64,000 nucleotides of DNA from Pullilachnospira sp963929535 (GTDB lineage Bacteria; Bacillota; Clostridia; Lachnospirales; Lachnospiraceae): positions 62,001-126,000 of the forward strand of contig CAWVIZ010000007.1 of NCBI GenBank assembly GCA_963929535.1, written 5' to 3'. Under the pieces are notes generated by a model that ran no database searches, was not told where the DNA came from, and saw only the letters and a list, made by a program, of their open reading frames with translations. Below, piece by piece: positions 11,819 to 20,630 of this stretch; position 1 is the first letter of the stretch; every line of letters starts with the position of its first letter. The translations under genes were made by a program, and so were the position numbers.

Positions 11819-12556
11819 ATGGAAAAAAAGGTAGCGCTGGTGACAGGCGCCAGCAGGGGAATCGGAAGAGAGATCGCGTTGACGCTGGCCCGGGAGGGGG
11901 CGTTTGTGATCATTAATTATAATGGCTCTGAGGACAGGGCGAAAGAGGTGGAGGAGACCATCCGGAAGAACGGCGGTGAGGCTGTGATCTGGAAATGCAA
12001 TGTGTCCAGTTTCCAGGAAACGGAAGAGATGGCAAAGGCTGTGGTGAAGGAATACGGCCATGTGGATATTCTGGTGAACAATGCGGGAATTACCAGGGAT
12101 AATCTGATCATGAAGATGAGTGAAGCCGATTTTGATCAGGTGGTGGAGACAAATCTGAAGGGTTGCTTTAACACCATCCGTCATCTTTCCCGTCAGATGC
12201 TGAAACAGAGAAGCGGCAGGATCGTGAATATTGCTTCTGTATCCGGTGTTCTGGGAAATGCGGGACAGGCCAATTATGCGGCTTCCAAGGCAGGGATCAT
12301 CGGACTGACAAAGACGATGGCCCGGGAGCTGGCCAGCAGGGGAATTACTGTGAACGCTGTGGCTCCGGGATTTATCGATACGGAGATGACGGCTGTACTG
12401 CCGGATCAGGTGAAAAGTACGGTGACGGAACAGATTCCGCTGAAAAAATTCGGAAGCGTGGAGGATGTGGCGGAGACAGTGGCATTTCTGGCTTCTGACA
12501 AAGCAAAGTATATTACCGGTCAGGTCATCTGTGTGGATGGCGGAATGGCAATGTGA
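11819..12556 (+). CDS. fabG: 3-oxoacyl-ACP reductase
   Basis: A 245-residue short-chain dehydrogenase that reduces 3-oxoacyl-ACP with NADPH. It has the cofactor motif TGASRGIG, the NNAG structural motif, and the Ser-Tyr-Lys triad (SVSG, then NYAASK with Tyr153 and Lys157). ATG 11819 follows AGGAGATCAG and gives the normal N-terminus MEKKVALVTG. The 160 bp between fabD and fabG are unusually long for this operon and hold no credible gene. Assignment is firm from both motifs and context. Confidence 0.94.
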   Translation: MEKKVALVTGASRGIGREIALTLAREGAFVIINYNGSEDRAKEVEETIRKNGGEAVIWKCNVSSFQETEEMAKAVVKEYGHVDILVNNAGITRDNLIMKMSEADFDQVVETNLKGCFNTIRHLSRQMLKQRSGRIVNIASVSGVLGNAGQANYAASKAGIIGLTKTMARELASRGITVNAVAPGFIDTEMTAVLPDQVKSTVTEQIPLKKFGSVEDVAETVAFLASDKAKYITGQVICVDGGMAM

Positions 12557-12586
12557 TGCAGGGGTAAAAGAGAGGAGAATTGTTTC

Positions 12587-13822
12587 ATGAGAAGAGTGGT
12601 AGTGACTGGAATGGGAGCGGTGACACCGGTGGGAATCGGTGTGGAGGCGTTCTGGGACAGCATTAAAAATAAAAGGCTGGGATTTGCGCCCATTACAAAA
12701 TTCGATACCTCAGATTATAAAGTGAAGATTGCCGCTGAAGTGAAGGATTTTACAGCAAAGGATCATATGGATTTTAAGGCGGCAAAAAGAATGGAGCTGT
12801 TCTGCCAGTATGCGGTGGCAGCGGCAAAGGAAGCGTTTGCCCAGGCAGGACTGGATATGGAGAAGGAAGATCCCTATCGGGTGGGATGTTCCATCGGCTC
12901 CGGCATCGGAAGTCTTCAGGTAACGGAGACAGCCTGCGTAAAGATCCATGAGAAAGGACCTTCCAGGGTCAATCCGCTGCTGGTACCGCTGATGATCTCC
13001 AATATGGCTGCGGGAAATGTATCCATCCAGCTGGGACTGAAAGGAAAGAGCCTGAATGTGGTGACAGCCTGTGCCACAGGTACCCATTCTATTGGAGAGG
13101 CTTTCCGGTCTATTCAGCACGGGGAAGCGGATGTGATGCTGGCAGGAGGAACAGAGGCCAGCATCTGCCCCATCGGAGTGGCTGGATTTACAGCGTTAAC
13201 GGCCCTTTCCGCTGTGGATGATCCGGAAAAATGCTCCCTGCCCTTTGATAAGAACAGAAGCGGCTTTGTTATGGGAGAGGGAGCCGGTGTGGTGGTTCTG
13301 GAGGAACTGGAGCATGCCAGAAAAAGAGGAGCTGTGATCCTGGGGGAAATGGTGGGATACGGAGCTACCAGCGATGCTTACCATATCACTTCTCCGGCAG
13401 AGGATGGATCAGGCGCGGCCAAGGCCATGGAGCTGGCTATCCAGGAGGCAGGAATCCGTAAAGAGGATGTGACATATATCAATGCCCACGGAACGGCTAC
13501 CCATCACAACGATCTGTTTGAGACCAGAGCGATCAAGCTTTTGTTTGGAGATCATGCGTATGATATGAAGATCAATTCCACAAAATCCATGATCGGACAT
13601 CTGCTGGGCGCGGCAGGAGCTGTGGAATTTATCACCTGTGTGAAGGAAATCCAGGATGGATTTATCCATGCTACGGCAGGGTACGAAACTCCGGATGAGG
13701 AGCTGGATCTGAATTACGTTCCCGGGGAGGGAGTGAAGGAGAATATCACTTACGCTCTCAGCAATTCTCTGGGATTTGGCGGTCACAATGCAAGTATCTT
13801 AGTAAAGAAATATGAGGAGTGA
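12587..13822 (+). CDS. fabF: 3-oxoacyl-ACP synthase II
   Basis: A 411-residue condensing enzyme (KAS II) that elongates acyl-ACP with malonyl-ACP. The catalytic Cys162 (VVTACATGT), His301 (AHGTATHHND) and His338 (KSMIGHLLGA) are all present, and the C-terminus has the usual NSLGFGGHN. It starts at ATG 12587 behind GAGAGGAGAA. No fabH is in the window, so the initiating KAS III must be encoded elsewhere or its job done differently. The next gene begins 5 bp after the stop. Confidence 0.95.
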   Translation: MRRVVVTGMGAVTPVGIGVEAFWDSIKNKRLGFAPITKFDTSDYKVKIAAEVKDFTAKDHMDFKAAKRMELFCQYAVAAAKEAFAQAGLDMEKEDPYRVGCSIGSGIGSLQVTETACVKIHEKGPSRVNPLLVPLMISNMAAGNVSIQLGLKGKSLNVVTACATGTHSIGEAFRSIQHGEADVMLAGGTEASICPIGVAGFTALTALSAVDDPEKCSLPFDKNRSGFVMGEGAGVVVLEELEHARKRGAVILGEMVGYGATSDAYHITSPAEDGSGAAKAMELAIQEAGIRKEDVTYINAHGTATHHNDLFETRAIKLLFGDHAYDMKINSTKSMIGHLLGAAGAVEFITCVKEIQDGFIHATAGYETPDEELDLNYVPGEGVKENITYALSNSLGFGGHNASILVKKYEE

Positions 13823-13827
13823 AAATA

Positions 13828-14292
13828 ATGGAATTTGAAAATCTGATCACATTGATCAAGACGGTGTCGGATTCCAAGCTGACCCGGTTTGAGATGAAGG
13901 ACGGGGATATGAAAATTTCCATGGGAAAGGAAAAGGAGACGGTGATCACTGCGGCGGAGGGCAGCGGGAATATCCCGGCGGCTTTGGTTTCCGGTATCAG
14001 CGCCGTTTCAGCGGCTTCTATTCCGGAGGCCTCCGGGGAGCAGGAACAGGTTCCGGAGGGACAGGTGGTGAAGGCGCCTCTGGTGGGGACCTTCTACAGT
14101 GCCTCCGCACCGGATGCCGCCCCGTTTGTGACAGTAGGAGACGTGGTGGAGAAGGGCCAGACCCTGGGAATCATAGAGGCCATGAAGCTGATGAATGAGA
14201 TTGAATCTGATTATGCGGGTACCGTAAAGGAGATTCTGGTGGAGAACGGCCAGATGGTAGAGTACGGACAGCCGCTGTTTGTGATTGGATAG
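13828..14292 (+). CDS. accB: Biotin carboxyl carrier protein of acetyl-CoA carboxylase
   Basis: A 154-residue carrier protein. The C-terminal biotinyl domain has the target EAMKLMNEIE (Lys120), after the FYSASAPDAAPFV thumb-like block. The N-terminal part MEFENLITLIKTVSDSKLTR matches the family, and a linker rich in Ala, Ser, Val, Glu and Pro joins the two. ATG 13828 is chosen with GAGGAG (13814-13819) 8 bp upstream. That ribosome site lies within the end of fabF, suggesting translational coupling. It carries CO2 from AccC to the AccDA transferase. Confidence 0.94.
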   Translation: MEFENLITLIKTVSDSKLTRFEMKDGDMKISMGKEKETVITAAEGSGNIPAALVSGISAVSAASIPEASGEQEQVPEGQVVKAPLVGTFYSASAPDAAPFVTVGDVVEKGQTLGIIEAMKLMNEIESDYAGTVKEILVENGQMVEYGQPLFVIG

Positions 14293-14323
14293 CGGATATC
14301 CGGATTTTGAAGGAGGTAAAAAA

Positions 14324-14752
14324 ATGGCGGTAATGACTACCAAAGAAATTATGGAGATCATTCCTCATCGTCATCCGTTTTTGCTGGTGGATACCATTGA
14401 AGAGCTGGAGCCGGGAAAAAGGGCTGTGGGGAAAAAATGCGTGACGTATGACGAATATTTTTTTCGGGGACATTTTCCCCAGGAGCCGGTGATGCCGGGT
14501 GTTCTGATCGTAGAAGCTCTGGCGCAGGTAGGCGCAGTCAGCATATTAAGCTGCGAGGAGTTTAAAGGGAAAACAGCATATTTCGGAGGAATCAACAACT
14601 GTAAGTTCAAGAAGAAGGTGGTTCCCGGGGATGTGCTGATGCTGGAGACGGAGCTGATCAAGCAGAAGGGACCTATCGCCATAGCCAGGGCCACGGCCAC
14701 AGTAGACGGAAAGCTGGCGGCTTCGGCAGAACTGACGGTGGCCATCGGATAA
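14324..14752 (+). CDS. fabZ: 3-hydroxyacyl-ACP dehydratase
   Basis: A 142-residue hot-dog-fold dehydratase that makes trans-2-enoyl-ACP. The catalytic His50 is in FRGHFPQEPVMPG and Glu64 in IVEALAQVG, with IPHRHPFLLVD near the N-terminus. ATG 14324 follows a perfect AGGAGG. It lies between accB and accC, which is the standard Firmicutes order. No FabA or FabM/FabN isomerase is visible in the window, so the route to unsaturated fatty acids is not explained here. Confidence 0.95.
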   Translation: MAVMTTKEIMEIIPHRHPFLLVDTIEELEPGKRAVGKKCVTYDEYFFRGHFPQEPVMPGVLIVEALAQVGAVSILSCEEFKGKTAYFGGINNCKFKKKVVPGDVLMLETELIKQKGPIAIARATATVDGKLAASAELTVAIG

Positions 14753-14778
14753 TCCTCTGGGATAGGAGATAGAAAAGT

Positions 14779-16119
14779 ATGTTTCGGAAGATTTTAATTG
14801 CCAACAGAGGAGAGATCGCAGTCAGGATCATCCGGGCCTGCAGGGAGCTGGGGATCAAGACAGTGGCCGTTTATTCAGAAGCTGACAGGGAGGCGCTGCA
14901 TACTCAGCTGGCGGACGAAGCGGTGTGTATCGGCCCGGCAGCAGCAGCTGAGAGCTACCTGAATATGGAGAGTATCCTGAGTGCCTGTATTGCCACCAGG
15001 GCGGACGCGATCCATCCGGGATTTGGATTTTTGTCGGAGAACAGCAGATTTGTGGATTTGTGCGAAAAGTGCAACATTACATTTATAGGACCTTCCGCCG
15101 AAATGATCGAAAAGATGGGAAATAAATCTGAGGCCAGAAAAACCATGATGGAGGCTGGGGTTCCGGTGGTTCCGGGGACCAGGGAGGCAGTCTATGACGC
15201 CCGCAGAGGCAAGGAGCTGGCTGAGGAGATCGGTTATCCGGTGATGATCAAGGCTTCTTCCGGAGGCGGCGGAAAGGGAATGAGAGTTTCCCGGGGACCT
15301 GAGGATTTTGAGGAGAACTTTAAGGTAGCCCAGTTGGAATCTGTCCGTGGTTTTGCGGACAATACCATGTACATTGAGAAATATGTGCAGGACCCCCGTC
15401 ATATCGAATTTCAGATACTGGCGGATAAATTCGGAAACGTGGTGCAGCTGGGAGAGAGGGACTGTTCCATCCAGAGAAATCATCAGAAGGTGATCGAGGA
15501 ATCCCCCAGTGTGGCTCTTACGGAAGAACTGCGTCAGCGGATGGGAGAGGCTGCTGTCCGGGCGGCCAAGGCTGTGGGATATGAGAGCGCGGGAACCATT
15601 GAATTTCTGCTGGATGGGGATAAGAATTTTTATTTTATGGAGATGAATACCAGGATCCAGGTGGAGCATCCGGTGACAGAAATGGTTTCCGGGATGGATC
15701 TGATCAAGGAGATGATCTCCATTGCGCAGGGAAATCCTCTGTCGGTGAAGCAGGAGGAAATACAGCTTCTGGGTCATGCCATGGAGTGCAGGATCAATGC
15801 GGAGGATCCCGAGCATAATTTCCGTCCGTGTCCCGGAGTGATCCGGCAGGTACATCTTCCGGGAGGAAAGGGTGTCAGAGTAGATACTGCGGTTTACAGC
15901 GGATACGAGATTCCGCCTTATTACGATTCCATGATCGCCAAAGTCATTGTCCACGGAAGAGACCGGCAGGAGGCTATTGACAAGATGCGCAGCACGCTGG
16001 GCGAGCTGATCATTGACGGTGTGACCACCAACGTGGATTTTCAGTATGAAATACTGAACAACGAGGATTTTCAGGCCGGAAATATTACTACTGATTTTAT
16101 TCCAAAACATTTTGCTTGA
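14779..16119 (+). CDS. accC: Biotin carboxylase of acetyl-CoA carboxylase
   Basis: A 446-residue ATP-grasp enzyme that carboxylates biotin on AccB with ATP and bicarbonate. Recognisable blocks are KILIANRGEIAVRIIRAC at the N-terminus, AIHPGFGFLSEN, the glycine-rich loop KASSGGGGKGMRV, the metal-binding EMNTRIQVEHPVTEMVSG and the C-terminal domain CRINAEDPEHNFRPCPG. Length is normal for a stand-alone subunit. ATG 14779 follows ATAGGAGATAG. It is followed after 33 bp by the fused transferase gene. Confidence 0.95.
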   Translation: MFRKILIANRGEIAVRIIRACRELGIKTVAVYSEADREALHTQLADEAVCIGPAAAAESYLNMESILSACIATRADAIHPGFGFLSENSRFVDLCEKCNITFIGPSAEMIEKMGNKSEARKTMMEAGVPVVPGTREAVYDARRGKELAEEIGYPVMIKASSGGGGKGMRVSRGPEDFEENFKVAQLESVRGFADNTMYIEKYVQDPRHIEFQILADKFGNVVQLGERDCSIQRNHQKVIEESPSVALTEELRQRMGEAAVRAAKAVGYESAGTIEFLLDGDKNFYFMEMNTRIQVEHPVTEMVSGMDLIKEMISIAQGNPLSVKQEEIQLLGHAMECRINAEDPEHNFRPCPGVIRQVHLPGGKGVRVDTAVYSGYEIPPYYDSMIAKVIVHGRDRQEAIDKMRSTLGELIIDGVTTNVDFQYEILNNEDFQAGNITTDFIPKHFA

Positions 16120-16152
16120 GTAAACAGTGCAGGAGCACGGAAGGGGTAAAAA

Positions 16153-17922
16153 ATGGCAAAGTTGAAGCATATGTTTAAGAAAACAACAGCGCTGTTCGGC
16201 GATCGGGAGGAGGAAGGACAGAAAGGGCAGGAGCCTTCCGTTCCGGCAGGACTTTGGATGAAGTGTCCCAAGTGCGGGGAACTGATCTACAAGGAGGATG
16301 TAAAGAAGAATTTTTATGTCTGCCCCAAGTGCCAGGGATATTTCCGGATCAAGACAAAGACAAGGATCCGTATGGTTGCGGATCCGGGAAGCTTTCAGGA
16401 GTGGTTTTCCGACCTGGAGGGAGGAAATCCTCTGGAGTATCCGGGATATGAGGAGAAGCTTCAGGAACTCAGGGAAAAGACAAAACTGAAGGAATCCGTA
16501 ACCGTGGGAGAATGTACGGTGGACGGAAACAGGATCGTCCTGGGGGTATGTGACGCCCGTTTCCTGATGGGAAGTATGGGATATGTGACAGGAGAGAAGA
16601 TCACCAGGGCCTTTGAGAAGGCTACCCAGCTGGGACTTCCGGTGGTGATGTTCTGCAGCTCAGGAGGAGCCAGGATGCAGGAGGGAATCATTTCCCTGAT
16701 GCAGATGGCAAAGACATCCGCGGCCGTCAAGCGGCATTCGGATGCAGGTCTTTTTTACCTTCCTATTCTGACGGATCCCACTACGGGAGGCGTGACGGCC
16801 AGCTTTGCCATGCTGGGAGATATTATTCTGGGCGAACCGGGGGCGCTGATCGGATTTGCGGGCCCCAGGGTAATTGCTCAGACCATCGGACAGAAGCTGC
16901 CGGAGGGATTTCAGAGAGCGGAATTTCTGGTGGAGAAGGGAATCATCGATGGGATCGTGGAGAGAAAAGATCTGAGAAGAACGATCTCCCATCTGATCGC
17001 GGTACATGGAAAATCTCTGGCTTATACAGAGTATCCTGCCATCAGAGAACATTTTCTTCAGGAATATGAAATGGACAGGCTTCCGGAGGAGGAAGAAGAC
17101 CAGCAGGAGGAAAAGGACGAAAAGAAAAAAGAAAAGAAGATCCTGACGGCCTGGGAAAAGGTGGAGATTTCCAGAAGCGCCTCCCGGCCCACAAGTCTGG
17201 ATTATATCGGGCAGGTGTTTGACGAATTCACGGAGTTGCACGGAGACCGGGCATTTCGGGATGACGGCGCAGTGGTGGGCGGCATCGCCATGCTGAACGG
17301 ACAGCCTGTGACGGTGATCGGGCTGCAGAAGGGAAAATCAGTGAAGGAAAATATCCATCGGAATTTTGGTATGGCATCTCCGGAGGGATACCGGAAGGCG
17401 CTGCGTCTGATGAAGCAGGCGGAAAAGTTCCGGCGCCCTGTTATCAATTTTGTGGATACGCCGGGAGCAGCTTGCGGTATTGAAGCGGAGGAGAGAGGCC
17501 AGGGAGAAGCTATCGCCAGAAATCTGCTGGAAATGTCGGGACTGACAGTGCCGGTGCTGAGTATCTTCATCGGAGAAGGCGGAAGCGGCGGTGCGCTGGG
17601 ACTGGCTGTTGCCAATGAAGTCTGGATGATGGAAAATGCCACATACTCTATTTTGTCTCCGGAGGGATTCGCTTCGATTCTCTGGAAAGATGGCAAGAAG
17701 GCCAGAGAGGCGTCTGAGATCATGAAGATCACGGCGGATGACCTGAAAAGACTGGGTATTGTGGAATGGGTGATCCCGGAGGAGGAGCCTGCAGGTGAGG
17801 AGAATCTTCCTGAGATCGCAGCAATGATGAGAAAGCGAATGGACAGTTTCCTGGAGACGAGCAGCAAAACAGCCGGGGATCGGACGGCAGAAACCAGATA
17901 TAAAAGATTCCGAAAATTTTAA
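16153..17922 (+). CDS. accDA: Fused acetyl-CoA carboxylase carboxyltransferase (beta-alpha, AccD-AccA)
   Basis: A 589-residue protein joining both transferase subunits, which are separate genes in most bacteria. Residues 1 to about 300 are AccD: a C4 zinc ribbon (Cys38, 41, 57, 60), then SSGGARMQEGIISLMQMAK and TDPTTGGVTASFAMLGD. A charged Glu/Lys/Asp linker (about 308-333) leads to AccA, with SRPTSLDYI, FDEFTELHGDR and INFVDTPGAACGIEAEERGQ. The fusion fixes a 1:1 ratio and proximity. Both halves keep their usual blocks, so it should be active. It is the last fab/acc gene before a repetitive spacer. No internal start with a good ribosome site was seen at the junction. Confidence 0.93.
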   Translation: MAKLKHMFKKTTALFGDREEEGQKGQEPSVPAGLWMKCPKCGELIYKEDVKKNFYVCPKCQGYFRIKTKTRIRMVADPGSFQEWFSDLEGGNPLEYPGYEEKLQELREKTKLKESVTVGECTVDGNRIVLGVCDARFLMGSMGYVTGEKITRAFEKATQLGLPVVMFCSSGGARMQEGIISLMQMAKTSAAVKRHSDAGLFYLPILTDPTTGGVTASFAMLGDIILGEPGALIGFAGPRVIAQTIGQKLPEGFQRAEFLVEKGIIDGIVERKDLRRTISHLIAVHGKSLAYTEYPAIREHFLQEYEMDRLPEEEEDQQEEKDEKKKEKKILTAWEKVEISRSASRPTSLDYIGQVFDEFTELHGDRAFRDDGAVVGGIAMLNGQPVTVIGLQKGKSVKENIHRNFGMASPEGYRKALRLMKQAEKFRRPVINFVDTPGAACGIEAEERGQGEAIARNLLEMSGLTVPVLSIFIGEGGSGGALGLAVANEVWMMENATYSILSPEGFASILWKDGKKAREASEIMKITADDLKRLGIVEWVIPEEEPAGEENLPEIAAMMRKRMDSFLETSSKTAGDRTAETRYKRFRKF

Positions 17923-17928
17923 ACACCA

Positions 17929-18276
17929 GTTCAGCCATCCGCAAAATGACAAACCAGAATGTGCAGGCTGGCCTGCGGAAGAATGGTTTGTCATTTTGCG
18001 GTGAGCGGAACGCTCACGAAGCCCCGGACAGAAGCTGCGAATGCAGCGGAAAGCCGGCATAGCCGGCGTGTCAGGGGCTTGATGGCTGAACTAAAGAAGG
18101 AAGAAGCAGACTGAGCAGGCTGGCCTGCGGCAGAATGGTTTGTCATTTTGCGGTGAGCGGAACGCTCACAAAGCCCCGGACAGAAGCTGCGAATGCAGCG
18201 GAAAGCCGGCATAGCCGGCGGGTCCGGGGCGTGATGGCTGAACTGAAGAAGAAAGAAGAAGGAAGAACCAGAATGC
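17929..18276 (+). repeat. Two tandem ~152-bp structured repeats after the fab/acc operon
   Basis: Two copies with a 152-bp period (17963-18114 and 18115-18266), and the start of a third near 18277. Each holds a chain of hairpins: GTGAGCG/CGCTCAC, GCTGC/GCAGC, GCCGGC/GCCGGC and an enclosing GCCCC...GGGGC stem. In front, an 18-bp arm at 17939-17956 pairs perfectly with 17984-18001. TTCAGCCATC (17930-17939) pairs with GATGGCTGAA (18081-18090). The outer TTCAGCC ends resemble the terminal repeat of the MITE family described at 26917. The second copy has GTCCGGGGC where the first has GTCAGGGGC, which improves the enclosing stem. Confidence 0.8.
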
Positions 18277-18375
18277 GCAGGCTGGCGTTTTTCTGCTGCG
18301 GTAATGCCATTGGGCCAGGCTGCCGCAGGAATTCAGAACAGGTTCGGGCGGAAATGTCCGGGAAAGGAGTGCGGG

Positions 18376-19455
18376 ATGAATACAGCACCGCTGAAAATAG
18401 GTGATCTCACAGCCAGGATTCCCATCATTCAGGGAGGAATGGGGGTAGGAATCAGCCTGTCCCGTCTGGCAGGCACGGTGGCGGCCTGCGGAGGCGTGGG
18501 AGTGATCTCCACAGCACAGATCGGGTATCGGGAACCGGATTTTAGGGAGCATCCCATTCAGACAAATCTGAGAGTGATCGGAGAGGAGATCCGAAAGGCC
18601 AGACAGATTGCCCGGGGCGGCGTGATCGGCGTCAATATCATGGTGGCCACCCGTCAGTATGCGGAATATGTAAAAGCCGCCGTTTCGGCAGGGGCGGATC
18701 TGATCATCTCGGGAGCGGGACTTCCCACGGATCTTCCCAAACTGGTGGAGGGAAGCAGGACCAGGATCGCTCCCATCGTGTCTACCATCAAATCTGCCAG
18801 AGTCATCTGCAGGCTCTGGGACCGCCACTATCACCGGGAACCGGACCTGGTGGTGATCGAGGGACCGAAGGCCGGGGGCCATCTGGGATTTTCCAGAAAG
18901 CAGCTGGAGGAGTTTACCCCTGAAACGTACGATGAGGAAGTGCGGGGGATCATTCAAGTGGTTCAGGAGTTTGGGGAAAAGTACGGACACCATATCCCGG
19001 TGGCGTTGGCCGGGGGGATTTTTGACAGGAAAGATCTGGAACACGCCTGGGAGCTGGGAGCCGATGGAGTACAGATGGGAACCCGGTTTGTGACCACCTA
19101 TGAGTGTGACGCGGATGACCGGTATAAGCAGGCATACCTGGACGCGGGAAAAGAGGATATCGTGATCGTGGACAGCCCTGTGGGAATGCCGGGAAGGGCC
19201 ATCAAAAATCATTTCATTGAGAGCAGAGGACAGGGGAGAGAGAAGATTGACCGCTGCTATCAGTGTATCTCCACCTGTGATCCGTCCAGCACCCCCTACT
19301 GTATCACCAGGGCGCTGACCAGGGCAGCTGTTGGCGATGTGGACAACGCCCTGCTGTTCTGCGGAGAAAATGCCTGGAAATGCGGAAAAATCCAGCACGT
19401 CCGTGAGATCATGGAGGAACTGTATCCGGAGGGATACAGGAAAAAAGAGAAATAG
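18376..19455 (+). CDS. Nitronate monooxygenase / FabK-like flavoprotein
   Basis: A 359-residue FMN TIM-barrel protein of the 2-nitropropane dioxygenase family, paralogous to FabK. It shares PIIQGGMGVGISLSRLAG, GVIGVNIMVATR and a GADLIISGAGLP segment, and AGGIFDRKDLEHAWELGADG. Unlike FabK it has a C-terminal Cys-rich tail (CYQCISTCDPSSTPYC, then FCGENAWKCG) that could bind metal or an iron-sulfur cluster. ATG 18376 follows AAAGGAG. It lies 450 bp beyond accDA, separated by repeats. A role in lipid metabolism is possible from context but not shown; oxidation of nitronates is the family's default annotation. Confidence 0.82.
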   Translation: MNTAPLKIGDLTARIPIIQGGMGVGISLSRLAGTVAACGGVGVISTAQIGYREPDFREHPIQTNLRVIGEEIRKARQIARGGVIGVNIMVATRQYAEYVKAAVSAGADLIISGAGLPTDLPKLVEGSRTRIAPIVSTIKSARVICRLWDRHYHREPDLVVIEGPKAGGHLGFSRKQLEEFTPETYDEEVRGIIQVVQEFGEKYGHHIPVALAGGIFDRKDLEHAWELGADGVQMGTRFVTTYECDADDRYKQAYLDAGKEDIVIVDSPVGMPGRAIKNHFIESRGQGREKIDRCYQCISTCDPSSTPYCITRALTRAAVGDVDNALLFCGENAWKCGKIQHVREIMEELYPEGYRKKEK

Positions 19456-19469
19456 ATGTGGAAGCGTCA

Positions 19470-19513
19470 GCTGTCATATTCTAGAGACTGTCCGGAATAT
19501 GACAGCCTTTTTT
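19470..19513 (+). terminator. Rho-independent terminator
   Basis: GCTGTCATATTC (19470-19481) pairs with GAATATGACAGC (19495-19506), followed by CTTTTTTTC. It ends the nitronate monooxygenase transcript. Confidence 0.9.
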
Positions 19514-19744
19514 CTTTCATAGAGGATCGGGTTTCATTAAAATAAAAAGGCTCTGCCAGGGAACAGGATTTTTTATCAAATAAGGAAGGCAGCCAAAAAG
19601 AAGATCATGGAAAGGTAGTCAAAAACATTCGTTTGTGATATACTGACGGCAGAGAAATGGGGAAATTTTAATTTACGGGATGCCGATGCAAAATGACTGC
19701 ATGGTAAAACGGCTCATGGAAAAAGAAAGGTTCTTGCTGATAAA

Positions 19745-19978
19745 AAGTCAAAGACCCCGCAGCAAGCTACGGGGCATCAAACTTGCAGCGAAGCAGAGAT
19801 GCGGGGTATCTGGTCTTCGCTTCGCTGCGGTAGGCGCTAACCGTGTGCCGCTGGCACACAGCGCCCCTCGCGGCAGGTCTGCGTTCCACTTCGGTCGGCG
19901 CTAACCGTGTGCCACCGGCACACAGCGCCGCCAAATGGACATGCAGGCATGTCCGCTTGGCTCGTTGCCCGCGGGAAT
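19745..19978 (-). repeat. 234-bp multi-hairpin repeat element, copy A
   Basis: This block is the reverse complement of copy B at 36174-36407, with the same 234-bp length and about 90% or better identity by eye. It contains two near-copies of a module with the palindromic core GTGTGCC...GGCACAC, a CCCCGCAGCAAGCTACGGGG terminator-like hairpin at one end, and CCCGCGGG at the other. It ends about 10 bp before the rhaM ribosome site. No reading frame in it looks protein-coding. Confidence 0.85.
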
Positions 19979-20005
19979 GAACACAGCGGAAAGGAGACAG
20001 GGAAA

Positions 20006-20320
20006 ATGATCTGCAAGGGATTCAAAATGAAGCTGTATGACGGAATGGCGGAAGAATATGAGCGGAGACACAATCTTCTGTGGCCGGAGATGAAGGAGAT
20101 GATCCATCAGTACGGAGGAAGCAACTACAGTATCTTTATTGATAAAGATACCAATACTCTTTTCGCCTATATTGAGCTGGAGGATGAGGAAAAGTGGGAC
20201 GAGTCGGTGGATACGGCCATTAATCGGAAATGGTGGGATTATATGGCTGATATCATGGAGACCAATCCGGACAACAGCCCCGTATCAGAGCCGCTCCATC
20301 TGGCTTTTCATCTGGACTGA
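20006..20320 (+). CDS. rhaM: L-rhamnose mutarotase (RhaM family)
   Basis: A 104-residue dimeric alpha/beta-barrel protein that interconverts alpha and beta anomers of L-rhamnose. The family signature is plain: YERRHNLLWPEMKEMIHQYG near the N-terminus, NYSIFIDKDTNTLFAYIELED, then KWWDYMADIMETNPDNSP and the C-terminal LHLAFHLD. ATG 20006 follows AAAGGAGACAGGG. No other rhamnose genes are adjacent, so it is a stand-alone copy. It lies between repeat elements, with its own terminator behind it. Confidence 0.92.
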   Translation: MICKGFKMKLYDGMAEEYERRHNLLWPEMKEMIHQYGGSNYSIFIDKDTNTLFAYIELEDEEKWDESVDTAINRKWWDYMADIMETNPDNSPVSEPLHLAFHLD

Positions 20321-20355
20321 TACTGTATGGAACTGTAGAAGAGACTGTACGATAA

Positions 20356-20393
20356 AAATGAGCAGAATGGATACGCCATTTCTGCTCGTTTTT
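20356..20393 (+). terminator. Rho-independent terminator after rhaM
   Basis: GAGCAGAATGG (20360-20370) pairs with CCATTTCTGCTC (20376-20387) with one bulge, followed by GTTTTTAC. Confidence 0.85.
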
Positions 20394-20403
20394 ACTTATA
20401 AAT

Positions 20404-20630
20404 TTCAGCCATCCGGTTTCACTGCTGCACTTTTGCGCGATACGCCCGGCAAGCAGCCGCCATGCTTGCATGAGCGGATATTTGCCGGGCAACGGACAGC
20501 GAACGGCAAAGCCGTGAGCTGCCCGCAGTATCGCGGGGCGCGGGAGGGGAAGGAAATTCCCCTATCCGAGCCAGATACGCCCGGCAAGCAGCCGCCATGC
20601 TTGCATGAGCGGATATCTGCCGGAAACCCC
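20404..20630 (+). repeat. Intergenic repeat block with a duplicated 50-bp hairpin module
   Basis: A 50-bp module occurs at 20439-20488 and 20574-20623. Each folds as CCCGGCAA...TTGCCGGG (in the second copy CTGCCGG) around a CCGC/GCGG and CATGC/GCATG inner stem. Between them lie more small palindromes, for example CGGCAAAGCCG. The block opens with TTCAGCCATCCGGTTTCACTG, close to the TIR-proximal sequence of the MITE at 26917, suggesting a decayed relative of that element. Confidence 0.75.

Noticed and set aside
14875..16170. A 431-codon minus-strand frame opposite accC
   Set aside because: Shadow of biotin carboxylase; no start signal and no motif.
19907..20005. N-terminal extension of RhaM through the repeat element
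   Set aside because: The extension is repeat sequence; the AAAGGAG site and family alignment favour ATG 20006.
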